Shown one piece after another: positions 43,780 to 53,527 of a stretch of DNA of 64,000 bases. The stretch is taken from contig NZ_CP180210.1 in assembly GCF_047556435.1 (NCBI RefSeq), forward strand, positions 4,216,001 through 4,280,000, written 5' to 3'. The translations under genes were made by a program, and so were the position numbers. The stretch comes from Alteromonas sp047556435 (lineage in GTDB: Bacteria > Pseudomonadota > Gammaproteobacteria > Enterobacterales > Alteromonadaceae). Position 1 is the stretch's first letter. Every line of letters starts with the position of its first letter. The notes below the pieces were generated by a model. It saw only the letters and a program-made list of their open reading frames with translations, was not told where the DNA came from and ran no database searches.

Positions 43780-45342
43780 TTATTTTCCCGGACCCGCCTT
43801 CACGATAGCGTCACTCACATCGTATTTCACGAAGTTGTCGTTAAACGCCTTGATTAGGTTATCCGCGTACTCGTCGTATTTTTCTGGTTGTGCCCAGTTT
43901 TGTTTGGGCACTAACAGCGTTGAATCAACGCCGGGAACGGCAACAGGTACATCAAGGTTCAGTCCGTCAATATGCTGTGTTTCCACATCAGCCAGCTCGC
44001 CACTGACGATAGCATCAATGATGGCGCGGGTAGTCGGAATATCGAAACGCTTACCGGTACCGTATGGGCCGCCTGTCCAGCCGGTGTTAACAAGATAAAC
44101 CTTGGCACCAAAAGCTTTAACACGCTTGATGAGAAGCTCGGCATATACCCCAGCCGGACGCGGGAAGAACGGGGCGCCGAAACAGGTAGAAAAGGTCGAC
44201 TCAATATCGGCGGTGGAACCAATTTCGGTTGAGCCAACTTTTGCCGTGTAACCGCTTAAAAAGTGATAAGCGGCAGCTTCTTCTGACAATACCGACACCG
44301 GTGGCAGTACACCACTGACATCACAGGTGAGGAATACAACCGAACGCGGTTCACCGCCACGATTCTCTTCGACACGCTTGGCAATGTGCTGCAGTGGATA
44401 TGCCGCACGCGAGTTTTGCGTCAGTGAGGTGTCGTGGTAATCCGGAGTGCGGGTCTCATCCAGGACCACATTTTCTAAGATAGTACCGAACTTGATAGCA
44501 TCCCAAATCACCGGCTCATTCTTTTGCGACAGATCGATACATTTGGCGTAACACCCGCCTTCAATGTTAAATACACTGCCCGGTGCCCAGCCGTGCTCGT
44601 CATCACCGATAAGAAAACGCTTAGGATCGGCTGACAGCGTCGTTTTACCGGTACCAGAAAGCCCGAAGAATAAGGTCACATCCCCTTCTTCACCCACATT
44701 GGCTGAGCAATGCATTGGTAGCACTTCTTTACCCGGCAACAGGAAGTTCTGAACCGAGAACATGGCTTTTTTCATTTCGCCAGCGTAACGCATACCGGCA
44801 ATCAGCACTTTTTTAGCGGCAAAGTTGATGATCACCACACCGTCGCTGTTGGTGCCATCACGCTCCGGCACACAACTGAAACCCGGCACATTCATTACCT
44901 GCCAGGGCGCGTCGCCGTTAGGGTTCCACTGCTCTGGATTGATAAACAAGTTACGGGCAAAAACATGTTGCCACGCCGTTTGCGTGCGTACTTCAATGGG
45001 AAGCGCATGAGCAGGATCACTGCCTACCTGCAGGTGCGAGAGAAAGTGTTCCTGCGTATTCAGGTACGCTTCCACCCGGCCCCAGAGTGCATCAAATTTA
45101 TCGCTGTCGAACGGACGGTTAACCTTGCCCCAGTCGATATCGTTTTCTGTTTGTGCTTCTTTCACAATAAAACGATCGGCCGGTGAACGGCCGGTTCTGG
45201 CACCTGTTTCAACTACCAGTGCTCCATTAGCAGCCAGCCTTCCTTCCCCTCGCTGTAACGCAATCTCAATTAATTCTGCCGACGACAGATCCACCATAGG
45301 TGACACTGCCTTGGCATTATCCAATGTAGCCGCTGCTGTCAT
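43780..45342 (-). CDS. pckA: Phosphoenolpyruvate carboxykinase (ATP)
   Basis: A 520-residue enzyme that turns oxaloacetate plus ATP into phosphoenolpyruvate, the entry to gluconeogenesis. TGARTGRSPADRFIV, MHCSANVGEEGD, the P-loop GLSGTGKTTLS with DPKRFLIGDDEHGW, and NTGWTGGPYGTGKRF are present. Length is close to the family norm (about 530-540). It has its own terminator and a 400-base upstream region, so it is a single-gene unit, next to hslO as in many gammaproteobacteria. Confidence 0.98.
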   Translation of the reverse strand: MTAAATLDNAKAVSPMVDLSSAELIEIALQRGEGRLAANGALVVETGARTGRSPADRFIVKEAQTENDIDWGKVNRPFDSDKFDALWGRVEAYLNTQEHFLSHLQVGSDPAHALPIEVRTQTAWQHVFARNLFINPEQWNPNGDAPWQVMNVPGFSCVPERDGTNSDGVVIINFAAKKVLIAGMRYAGEMKKAMFSVQNFLLPGKEVLPMHCSANVGEEGDVTLFFGLSGTGKTTLSADPKRFLIGDDEHGWAPGSVFNIEGGCYAKCIDLSQKNEPVIWDAIKFGTILENVVLDETRTPDYHDTSLTQNSRAAYPLQHIAKRVEENRGGEPRSVVFLTCDVSGVLPPVSVLSEEAAAYHFLSGYTAKVGSTEIGSTADIESTFSTCFGAPFFPRPAGVYAELLIKRVKAFGAKVYLVNTGWTGGPYGTGKRFDIPTTRAIIDAIVSGELADVETQHIDGLNLDVPVAVPGVDSTLLVPKQNWAQPEKYDEYADNLIKAFNDNFVKYDVSDAIVKAGPGK

Positions 45343-45741
45343 TTTCGTTATCCCAAATTAAAGTTTTCAATCAGACTTACAAAATTACCACCTACGCCAA
45401 TTGTATATAATTGAAGGTACACAGCAACATCAAACTTGCGCATGACGGGTATTTATTGAACTTAATTACGAAAATAATGACAAAATCGGGATCAGATATC
45501 TACGAAATCGACTACGAAACAACACCTAAGATACTGATTAAAAGTAAATTATGAGAAAATAAAAAAATGTAACCATAAAAGAAAACTTTCACAACACTTT
45601 CAAAAAGTCTCTTCCATTAACAGGTACAGCCAGGTTAAGACTAGCCTGAAACGAAAAAAGGCACGCTGCACGTGCCTTTTTTGTCGTCGCCCCGTCGTTG
45701 TGTTGTGTATTTACCAACACGGCGCGGTGTAACCCATAGAA
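45343..45741. other. Intergenic region between pckA and hslO
   Basis: About 400 bases, strongly A+T-rich at 45480-45610, the probable pckA promoter zone. CAATT/AATTG form an inverted repeat at 45399-45414. A bidirectional terminator lies at 45654-45682 at the hslO end. No CRP-type site was seen. Confidence 0.5.
45654..45682. terminator. Bidirectional terminator at the hslO end
   Basis: AAAAAAGGCACG, loop CTGCA, CGTGCCTTTTTT. The left-going reading serves hslR-hslO; the right-going reading has no evident protein gene. Confidence 0.85.
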
Positions 45742-46641
45742 CTATTGATCAGCGGGCGTTTCACCAAAATGACCGGCATGAATGGCTTCTACGTCAATGG
45801 CATCAAACCGGTATTCCGTATGGCAGTACTGGCAGCTCATCTTAATTGCGCCTTCTTCTTTAATAACGTCCATCAACTCAGCCTTGTCCACATTGCGCAG
45901 CGCCTCGGCGCTGCGCTCCCGTGAACAGGTACAGGCAAACGATACCGATTGTGGAGGGAACATTTCCACGTCTTCCTGATGATACAGACGATACAAAATA
46001 TCCTCTGCCGGTAAAGCAAACATTTCTTCTTCCGTTAATGTGTTTGTCAGCGTAGAGAGATGATCAAACTCACTGGTTTGCGTTCTGTCAGTGGCGCCAG
46101 CCTCTTTAGGCATGACCTGTAACAGCAGCCCCGCCGCTTTCGCGTTATCCGGCTGACTCAGATCTGTCATCAGACGAACTGACGTTGCCAGTTGCTCAGA
46201 CTGGTCAAAATAGCTTTCAATACACTCAGCAAGCGTCGGCTTATCGAGCGCAACCACGCCCTGATAACGCTCGCCCTCTTCCGGCGTAATCGTGATTACC
46301 AAAAAGGCTTTGGATAATAATTCGCCAAAAGATTCAGGTAACGACGACAATTCTTCATCCCAGCGAGCCACCCCGCGTAAGGTTTGATTATCCGTAGCGT
46401 TAATAACCGCATATTTCACCGGCCCTTCGCTTTGGATCTGCAAGCCGATTTCGCCCTTAAATTTCAGAATCGCGGTAAGCAGACAGGTTGCCGCAGCCAT
46501 TTCACTGAGCAAACGCTGGATCTGTACCGGGTATTCATAGCAGTGCACGATATGATTCAGACTGTCATCCAGCCTGACCATTTCGCCCCGCACACTGACG
46601 TTGTTAAAGATGAAACGGTGAAGCTTATCAAATTGACTCAT
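45742..46641 (-). CDS. hslO: Redox-activated chaperone Hsp33
   Basis: A 299-residue holdase chaperone turned on by oxidative stress. The N-terminal domain has FNNVSVRGEMVRLDD and SEMAAATCLLTAILKFKGE; the C-terminal redox switch carries the zinc cysteines in FACTCSRERS (CxC) and CQYCHTEYRFD (CxxC). All four cysteines are present. In enterics hslO follows hslR in the same order as here. Confidence 0.97.
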   Translation of the reverse strand: MSQFDKLHRFIFNNVSVRGEMVRLDDSLNHIVHCYEYPVQIQRLLSEMAAATCLLTAILKFKGEIGLQIQSEGPVKYAVINATDNQTLRGVARWDEELSSLPESFGELLSKAFLVITITPEEGERYQGVVALDKPTLAECIESYFDQSEQLATSVRLMTDLSQPDNAKAAGLLLQVMPKEAGATDRTQTSEFDHLSTLTNTLTEEEMFALPAEDILYRLYHQEDVEMFPPQSVSFACTCSRERSAEALRNVDKAELMDVIKEEGAIKMSCQYCHTEYRFDAIDVEAIHAGHFGETPADQ

Positions 46642-46762
46642 GTAAACTCATATCCTGTTCGTTGATACTTTCACCCGTAAATTCACGGCGCGCTGATGCC
46701 AGAAGCGACCTGACTTGATTACACGGTATCGCTTGAGGGCATTTGTTCCTGCCGCACTGATT

Positions 46763-47167
46763 TTACTGGTGTTTAAACTTAATAATTTCCCGGCGCTGTT
46801 TTTTATCTGGCCTGCCTTCCGGACGCGGACTGTGAAACGTCTGCAACTTCCGCGCAGCCTGATTGTCTTCGCGCTTTGCCACACTTTCCGGCGTCTCAGT
46901 GTAAAGCTCCTGTGCCAGTGAGGCGCTCAGTCGCTTCTCGCTAAGCCCGAGTATTTCGACTTCCTTGGTATCCCAACCTGCTGGCACTTTAACCATAGCA
47001 CCGATTTCCACAACCTTTCCTGGTTTGCTGCGCTGCCCGTTATAGTGCACTTTACCGGACTGCACCATGTCTCGGGCCAGCGCTCTGGTTTTAAAAAAAC
47101 GCGCTGCCCACAGCCACTTGTCCAGCCGTACTTTTTGTGATGTATTGTCAGTTTCGTGTTGGCCCAT
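46763..47167 (-). CDS. hslR: Ribosome-associated heat shock protein Hsp15
   Basis: A 134-residue RNA-binding protein with an S4 domain (VRLDKWLWAARFFKTRALARDMVQSGKVHYNGQ) and a basic C-terminal tail. It recycles stalled 50S subunits that keep a nascent chain. Length and layout match E. coli Hsp15 (133). It lies 121 bases upstream of hslO and is divergent from gspC. Confidence 0.96.
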   Translation of the reverse strand: MGQHETDNTSQKVRLDKWLWAARFFKTRALARDMVQSGKVHYNGQRSKPGKVVEIGAMVKVPAGWDTKEVEILGLSEKRLSASLAQELYTETPESVAKREDNQAARKLQTFHSPRPEGRPDKKQRREIIKFKHQ

Positions 47168-47288
47168 GTAATAATTTCGTAACTGTCTGGCTTTAGTGTT
47201 GTGACCCTCACCCCTACTAGGCTATGATGGGTCGGCTAAAGCGCGGTTAACCTAATTTTCACTTTTAAAGCAGTACCATCGTGACAGC

Positions 47289-48212
47289 ATGACACTCGAT
47301 AAAATCAATTCACAATCTCTGGTCACCTTTTTCAACCAGCATCAAAAGCAATTGCACTTGCTGGTTGTAGTGCTGCTCAGTCTTTATTTGCTCGCATTCG
47401 CCGCCAGCATGGTTTGGCGAATTATACCTGAACCTGCGCTGTCAGCGACACCTTCTGTGTCAGCGTCTGCACCTGTGGTTACGGCAAGTGGCCAAAGTGG
47501 GGTCAATGTCAGACGTTTGCAACAGCTAAATTTATTTGGTGATGCAACCGCATCGCCACAACCTGTTGAAACCACGCAGGTAACTGACGCACCGGAAACG
47601 CGGTTGAACCTTACCCTGACTGGTGTTGTCGCAAGTACGCTGGAACAGGCCGGTACCGCCATCATTGAAAACCGGAACGTGCAGAATGTATACGGCCTGG
47701 GTGAAAAAATCGAAGGTACCAATGCGACCTTACAACAGGTCTTTCGCGACCGCGTCATTATTAGAAATGCCGGTCAGCACGAAACGCTGATGCTCGATGG
47801 CATTGATTACGATGAAGCGAACCGCAAACGCGAGCGGCAAGTTGTTCGACCGATAGAAGACGATGAGCCAGACAATCGTCGCCTGAGCGATGATGCCGTT
47901 GAAGTCACCGAAACCTTACGGGGCAATCCGGCAAACTTCACAGATTATATTTCCATTTCTCCGAAGACCGAAGATGGCCAGTTACTCGGCTATCAGGTGA
48001 AACCGGGGAAAGATCCTGCCTTATTCGAGTCTGCTGGACTCCAGGCAGGGGACGTGATTGCGCAGATCAACGGACTCGATCTGACGGATTTACAGCAGTC
48101 GCAGGAAGCCTTATCGGAACTGCGTAACTCTCAGACCATCGAGCTGACAATTATTCGGGAAGGCGCATACGCCACCATTTATCTGGACTTGCCAGAGCCC
48201 GAGCTAGAATAA
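47289..48212 (+). CDS. gspC: Type II secretion protein GspC
   Basis: A 307-residue inner-membrane linker of the T2SS. Short cytoplasmic start, one membrane helix (about 22-42), the periplasmic HR domain (about 75-160: LNLFGDA, LNLTLTGVVAS, AIIENRNVQNVYGLGE) which contacts the secretin GspD, and a C-terminal PDZ domain (about 215-307: LGYQVKPGKDP, LQAGDVIAQINGLDL). First gene of gspC-N. No clear ribosome site. Confidence 0.95.
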   Translation: MTLDKINSQSLVTFFNQHQKQLHLLVVVLLSLYLLAFAASMVWRIIPEPALSATPSVSASAPVVTASGQSGVNVRRLQQLNLFGDATASPQPVETTQVTDAPETRLNLTLTGVVASTLEQAGTAIIENRNVQNVYGLGEKIEGTNATLQQVFRDRVIIRNAGQHETLMLDGIDYDEANRKRERQVVRPIEDDEPDNRRLSDDAVEVTETLRGNPANFTDYISISPKTEDGQLLGYQVKPGKDPALFESAGLQAGDVIAQINGLDLTDLQQSQEALSELRNSQTIELTIIREGAYATIYLDLPEPELE

Positions 48213-48231
48213 GAAATAGGATGACAGAATT

Positions 48232-50280
48232 ATGAGGCGAGCCAGCCATTCATTGTTTTCTAAGCTAAGTACTGCATTGTGCGCAGCAGTGCTTTGCGTG
48301 TCGGCGACGGCAGCCGAATACATGCCGAACTTTAAAGATACCGATATCAACGAATTCATCAATATTGTCGGTAAAAACCTGGAGCGCACCATCATCGTCG
48401 ACCCGAACGTGCGCGGTAAAATCAGCGTGCGCAGCTACGACATGCTGAATGAAGATCAGTACTACCAGTTTTTCCTCAACGTGCTGCAGGTTTATGATTT
48501 CGCTGTGGTTGAAATGCCAAGTGGCATTCTGAAGGTCGTGCGTTCGAAAGACGCCAAAACCTCAAACATTCCGGTAGTAGAAGACAAGGCCAGTGACGGC
48601 GATGAATTTATCACCCGTGTAGTACCGGTATACAACGTCCCGGTGCGTGAACTGGCACCTATTCTTCGCCAATTAAACGATCAGGCTGGCGGTGGTAATG
48701 TGGTAAGCCACGACCCGTCTAACGTCATGATGCTGACCGGTCGCGCTGCGGTGGTAAACCGGTTGGTTGAAATTATCGAGCGCGTGGACCGCGCGGGTGA
48801 TGAAGAAGTCGAAATTGTGAAGCTTCGCTATGCGTCTGCCTCTGAGATGGTGCGCATTATTGATTCCATCAACAAATCACAGGGCAAAGCTAACACCGGC
48901 GCAAAATCCGAGCCTCGCGTTGTCGCTGACGATCGTACTAACTCTGTCATCGTCAGCGGTGACGTCAAAGCCCGCCAGCGCCTGATTAATTTGATTGAGC
49001 GCATGGACCAGGAGCTGGAATCAAACGGCAATACCCGCGTCATTTTCCTAAACTACGCTAAAGCCGAAGATTTAGTTAAAGTGCTGCAGGGCGTGTCTGC
49101 CAGTATTCAGGCGGAAGAACAAAGCGGTCAGCAAAGTCGCCGTAGTAATTCAAACCGCGAAATCAGCATCGATGCCCACGAAGATTCCAACGCCGTGGTG
49201 ATCACTGCCGAGCCAGACATGATGCGTTCACTGGAGGATGTTATTCGCCAGCTGGATATCCGTCGTGCGCAGGTTCAGGTGGAAGCGATTATCGTTGAAA
49301 TTTTCGAAGGCGACGGCACTACACTGGGCGTGCAGTGGGTTTCCGAAGAAGGCGGCGGTACCCAGTTTAATAACGGGGTGGTTCCCGTGGGTGCTCTGGG
49401 TGTGGCATTGCGTCAGGCCGAAGATCGCGAAGTACAACGTACCAATGTTACGGCAAATGGCGAGGTGGTAAGGTCTACCGAAACCATTGAAGGCAACCTG
49501 ACACCGCTGGCTAACCTGTTAGGCGGTGCCAACGGCCTGATTGCCGGGGTTATCGAGAATGGCTGGGGTGCGGTAGTACAGGCAGTGAGTACCGATACCA
49601 ACTCAAACATTCTGGCAACGCCGCATCTGACCACCATGGATAACGAAGAAGCCTTCTTTATTGTGGGGCAGGAAGTGCCAATCATTACCGGCACCACCAC
49701 CGGCGATAACAATTCAAATCCGTTCCAGACGGTCGATCGTCAGGAAGTGGGTATCAAACTGAAAGTCACGCCACAAATCAATGAAGGTGACGCGGTACAA
49801 ATGCTGATCGAGCAGGAAGTGTCCAGCGTCAGCGGTGCCACCTCCGTAGATATTTCAATTAACAAACGTGAAATCAAAACTACCGTTATCGTCGATGACG
49901 GCGGCACCATTGTACTGGGCGGCCTGATTGACGAAGACGTCCAGGAGTCGGTGTCGAAAGTGCCACTGCTGGGTGATATCCCTATTCTGGGCAACTTGTT
50001 CAAATCCACTTCTACCAGCAAGCGTAAGCGTAACCTGATGGTGTTCTTAAAGCCGACTATTGTTCGCGATGGCGCTACCATGAACTCTATCAGTCACCGT
50101 AAATATAATTACATTCGCGCATTACAGCTTAAGCGACAGCAGGAAGGCGTATCTCTTATGCCATTCACTGACGGCCCAAGCATGCCTGACTGGGATGATG
50201 AACTGGCGTTACCCCCAACATTTGAGGAATACCTCACAGAGAAAGAAAATCTGGACGAGGTAAAAGAGGATAACGACTGA
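48232..50280 (+). CDS. gspD: Type II secretion outer-membrane secretin GspD
   Basis: A 682-residue secretin with a signal peptide (about 1-30), N-terminal domains N0-N3 (PNFKDTDINEFINIVG, VVPVYNVPVRELAPILRQL, KLRYASASEMVRII, FLNYAKAEDLVKVLQGV) and the C-terminal gate-forming region (VPIITG, EVGIKLKVTPQIN, VPLLGDIPILGNLF). Fifteen copies form the channel. A pilotin gene (gspS) is not seen in the window. Confidence 0.98.
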   Translation: MRRASHSLFSKLSTALCAAVLCVSATAAEYMPNFKDTDINEFINIVGKNLERTIIVDPNVRGKISVRSYDMLNEDQYYQFFLNVLQVYDFAVVEMPSGILKVVRSKDAKTSNIPVVEDKASDGDEFITRVVPVYNVPVRELAPILRQLNDQAGGGNVVSHDPSNVMMLTGRAAVVNRLVEIIERVDRAGDEEVEIVKLRYASASEMVRIIDSINKSQGKANTGAKSEPRVVADDRTNSVIVSGDVKARQRLINLIERMDQELESNGNTRVIFLNYAKAEDLVKVLQGVSASIQAEEQSGQQSRRSNSNREISIDAHEDSNAVVITAEPDMMRSLEDVIRQLDIRRAQVQVEAIIVEIFEGDGTTLGVQWVSEEGGGTQFNNGVVPVGALGVALRQAEDREVQRTNVTANGEVVRSTETIEGNLTPLANLLGGANGLIAGVIENGWGAVVQAVSTDTNSNILATPHLTTMDNEEAFFIVGQEVPIITGTTTGDNNSNPFQTVDRQEVGIKLKVTPQINEGDAVQMLIEQEVSSVSGATSVDISINKREIKTTVIVDDGGTIVLGGLIDEDVQESVSKVPLLGDIPILGNLFKSTSTSKRKRNLMVFLKPTIVRDGATMNSISHRKYNYIRALQLKRQQEGVSLMPFTDGPSMPDWDDELALPPTFEEYLTEKENLDEVKEDND

Positions 50281-50282
50281 TC

Positions 50283-51854
50283 ATGGCAACTAACGACGAA
50301 CAGCTCACCAGCGTGGCTGTTGAAGCGCAGGAACAAGCGCTTGATGCCATGACTGACGAAGAAATGATACCTGATGAGGACGGCGGTCCTCGTCAGCTAG
50401 GCTTCGGCTTCGCCAAGCGCAATCATGTGTTACTGGAAACCAATGAAACACCGGCTGTACTCTACTACACCGTTGACACACCCTTTTCCATTTTTGCAGA
50501 AATTCGTCGTTTTTTCGGCGAACCTTTCGTGCCGAAGGAAATTGAGGCCGACCAGTTTGAGCACCTGCTAACCTCTGCCTTTCAGCGCGACAGCTCAGCT
50601 GCCAAGCAATTGATGGAAGACTTAGGCAACGAAAGCGACCTGTTCTCGCTGGCAGAAGAGCTGCCTGACACAGAAGACTTGCTGGACAGTGAAGATGACG
50701 CTCCGATCATCAAGCTGATCAACGCCATGTTAGGCGAGGCTATCAAAGAGGGTGCATCGGATATCCACATTGAGACATTCGAAAATCAGTTGGTCGTACG
50801 CTTCCGTGTGGATGGCGTATTGCGCGAGATTTTGCGTCCTAACCGCAAGCTCTCCTCTATGCTCGTATCGCGTATTAAGGTAATGGCAAAACTGGATATT
50901 GCTGAAAAGCGTGTGCCTCAGGACGGTCGTATTACGTTACGTATCGCCGGTCGCGCTGTTGATGTACGGGTATCCACCATGCCTTCCAGTCATGGTGAAC
51001 GTGTAGTACTGCGTTTGCTGGATAAAAACAATGCGCGCCTGAATCTGGAAGATTTAGGCATGACGAAGGTCAACCGCGACCACTTCTCTACGCTTATCCG
51101 TAAACCTCATGGCATTATTTTGGTCACCGGGCCCACAGGTTCAGGTAAAAGTACCACCTTGTATGCCGGTTTATCTGAAATTAATTCCAAAGACCGCAAT
51201 ATTCTGACCGTTGAAGATCCCATCGAATTTGATTTGGCCGGCATTGGTCAAACCCAGGTCAATCCACGTGTGGATATGACATTCGCCCGCGGTCTGCGCG
51301 CCATACTGCGTCAGGATCCGGATGTAGTGATGGTCGGTGAGATCCGGGATATTGAAACGGCGCAAATTGCGGTTCAGGCCAGTTTGACAGGTCACTTAGT
51401 ATTATCCACCCTGCACACCAATACCGCCGCTGGCGCTATTACGCGTCTGGAAGATATGGGCATTGAGCCGTTTTTGCTGTCATCCAGTCTGCTTGCAGTG
51501 CTCTCGCAGCGGTTAGTACGGACACTGTGTTCTGATTGTAAGACCCCACATTCTCCTACAGATCAGGAGCTTGCAATTCTGGGCATGGATGATATCGCTA
51601 CCACCCCGACAATCTATTCTCCCAAAGGCTGTGCAGCCTGTAATCAAACCGGTTACCGCGGAAGAACGGGTATTCATGAATTATTGATGGTCGATGAGGC
51701 TATTCGCGACATGATGCATGAAGGACATGGCGAACAGACGATTGAAAAGCACATCCGCAAGACCACACCGAGCATCCGCGAAGATGGATGCCGCAAAGTA
51801 CTGGCCGGAATGACCTCGTTGGAAGAAGTCCTTCGGGTAACCAGAGAAGACTAA
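50283..51854 (+). CDS. gspE: Type II secretion ATPase GspE
   Basis: A 523-residue cytoplasmic motor. After a somewhat long acidic N-terminus comes the N1/N2 domain (MLGEAIKEGASDIHIE), then Walker A GPTGSGKSTTLY, the Asp box TVEDPIEFD, Walker B VVMVGEIRD and the His box LSTLHTNTA; the zinc-binding CSDC and CAACNQTGYRGRTG follow. It docks on GspL. Confidence 0.98.
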   Translation: MATNDEQLTSVAVEAQEQALDAMTDEEMIPDEDGGPRQLGFGFAKRNHVLLETNETPAVLYYTVDTPFSIFAEIRRFFGEPFVPKEIEADQFEHLLTSAFQRDSSAAKQLMEDLGNESDLFSLAEELPDTEDLLDSEDDAPIIKLINAMLGEAIKEGASDIHIETFENQLVVRFRVDGVLREILRPNRKLSSMLVSRIKVMAKLDIAEKRVPQDGRITLRIAGRAVDVRVSTMPSSHGERVVLRLLDKNNARLNLEDLGMTKVNRDHFSTLIRKPHGIILVTGPTGSGKSTTLYAGLSEINSKDRNILTVEDPIEFDLAGIGQTQVNPRVDMTFARGLRAILRQDPDVVMVGEIRDIETAQIAVQASLTGHLVLSTLHTNTAAGAITRLEDMGIEPFLLSSSLLAVLSQRLVRTLCSDCKTPHSPTDQELAILGMDDIATTPTIYSPKGCAACNQTGYRGRTGIHELLMVDEAIRDMMHEGHGEQTIEKHIRKTTPSIREDGCRKVLAGMTSLEEVLRVTRED

Positions 51855-51855
51855 T

Positions 51856-53079
51856 ATGGCCGCATTTGCTTATAAGGCGGTCAATCACCGTGGCAAGAAT
51901 ACCAGTGGCGTGCTGGAGGGCGATAACGCCCGTCAGGTTCGCGCACAGTTAAGAGAGAAAGGCCTGATCCCTATGGAAGTGGAGCAGGTGGCTGAGCGCA
52001 CCTCATCTGGCAGTAAAGGCCGCTTCACACTGTTTAAGCCACGTATTTCCGCCTCAGACTTAGCCCTGCTAACCCGCCAGTTAGCCACGCTGGTTGAATC
52101 TGCCCTACCCATTGAAGAAGCGTTACTGGCAGTCGCCGAACAAAGCGAAAAGCCGCGCCAGAAAAATATGATGATGGCAGTGCGTAGTAAAGTGGTAGAA
52201 GGCCACGGCCTGGCTGATGCGCTGGGCGAATTTCCCAGCGTATTTGACGATTTATATCGCGCCATGGTGGCGGCAGGTGAAAAATCGGGTCACCTTGACA
52301 CTGTATTAAACCGTCTTGCCGACTACACAGAAAAGCGTCAGCAAACTCGCAGCCAGATTATCCAGGCGCTGATTTACCCGTCGCTGATGATGTTTTTCGC
52401 ACTGGGCATCGTGTTGCTGTTGCTAACAGTAGTGGTTCCCAAAATTGTCGGGCAATTTGATCACATGGGGCAAGACTTGCCTACTATCACACAGGTGCTT
52501 ATCAGCATTAGTACCTGGCTTCAGGATTATGGTCTGGTTATGGTAGGGGTGATTGCCATTCTGGTGGTGCTTGTACAACGTTTGTTACAGCAAAAAGCCA
52601 TGAAACTGCGCTATCACCGCATGCTGTTGAACCTTCCCATGATTGGTAAGGTCTCACGAGGGCTCAACACAGCGCGCTACGCCCGTACCTTGAGTATTCT
52701 CACGGCCAGCGCCGTGCCGCTGCTGGAATCGATGCGCATTTCCAGTGACGTACTGGAAAATCAGCATATTAAAAATCAGGTCTCGGATGCCGCGATTAAC
52801 GTGAAAGAAGGTTCCAGCCTGCGCGCCGCACTGGATAACACAAAGATGTTCCCGCCGATGATGATGCATATGATTGCCTCCGGCGAAAAATCAGGTGAGC
52901 TACAGCAAATGCTCGGCCGGGCGGCAGATAATCAGGACAGGGAATTTGAGGCGCTGGTTGGTGTCTCACTGAAAGTATTTGAGCCATTACTGATCGTGTC
53001 TATGGCAGGCATCGTCCTGTTTATCGTAATGGCAATTCTGCAACCCATACTCGCATTGAACAACATGGTGAATATTTAA
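51856..53079 (+). CDS. gspF: Type II secretion inner-membrane protein GspF
   Basis: A 407-residue platform protein with two homologous cytoplasmic helical domains (LALLTRQLATLVESALPIEEAL and the repeat ARYARTLSILTASAVPLLESM) and three membrane helices at about 172-194, 222-240 and 375-398. It lies one base after gspE. Confidence 0.97.
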   Translation: MAAFAYKAVNHRGKNTSGVLEGDNARQVRAQLREKGLIPMEVEQVAERTSSGSKGRFTLFKPRISASDLALLTRQLATLVESALPIEEALLAVAEQSEKPRQKNMMMAVRSKVVEGHGLADALGEFPSVFDDLYRAMVAAGEKSGHLDTVLNRLADYTEKRQQTRSQIIQALIYPSLMMFFALGIVLLLLTVVVPKIVGQFDHMGQDLPTITQVLISISTWLQDYGLVMVGVIAILVVLVQRLLQQKAMKLRYHRMLLNLPMIGKVSRGLNTARYARTLSILTASAVPLLESMRISSDVLENQHIKNQVSDAAINVKEGSSLRAALDNTKMFPPMMMHMIASGEKSGELQQMLGRAADNQDREFEALVGVSLKVFEPLLIVSMAGIVLFIVMAILQPILALNNMVNI

Positions 53080-53516
53080 TGAAAAATCTAACCCGTACCT
53101 CTGGATTCAGTTTGATAGAAGTAATGGTGGTACTGCTTATTATCGGTATCATGGCATCAATGGTGGCACCGCAAATTCTGGGCAACCAGGAAGAAGCGCA
53201 ACTGAAAAAAGCCGCGGTAGACATTCAGCAACTGGAAAGTGCGCTGGAAATGTACAAGCTTAGAAATAACCGCTTCCCCACCACCGAACAAGGTCTCGAT
53301 GCGCTGGTCACCGCGCCCACTATCGACCCAATCCCGCGGAATTACCCTGAGGAAGGTTTTATCAAGCGCCTGCCGGAAGATCCATGGGGTAACCCATATG
53401 CGTTGATAAGCCCGGGAGAACTTGGCAATATCGATATCTTCTCAAACGGTCCGGATGGTGAACCTGGAACAGATGATGATATTGGTAACTGGAACGTGAA
53501 CGAATACCTTAACTAG
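53079..53516 (+). CDS. gspG: Major pseudopilin GspG
   Basis: A 145-residue pseudopilin. The prepilin site SGFSLIEVMVVLLIIGIM has Glu at +5 of the mature protein. AAVDIQQLESALEMYKLRN and NRFPTTEQGLDALV are the family's conserved parts, and the calcium-site region FSNGPDGEPGTDDDIGNW is near the end. It overlaps the gspF stop by one base. Confidence 0.98.
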   Translation: MKNLTRTSGFSLIEVMVVLLIIGIMASMVAPQILGNQEEAQLKKAAVDIQQLESALEMYKLRNNRFPTTEQGLDALVTAPTIDPIPRNYPEEGFIKRLPEDPWGNPYALISPGELGNIDIFSNGPDGEPGTDDDIGNWNVNEYLN

Positions 53517-53527
53517 TCTGCTAATAC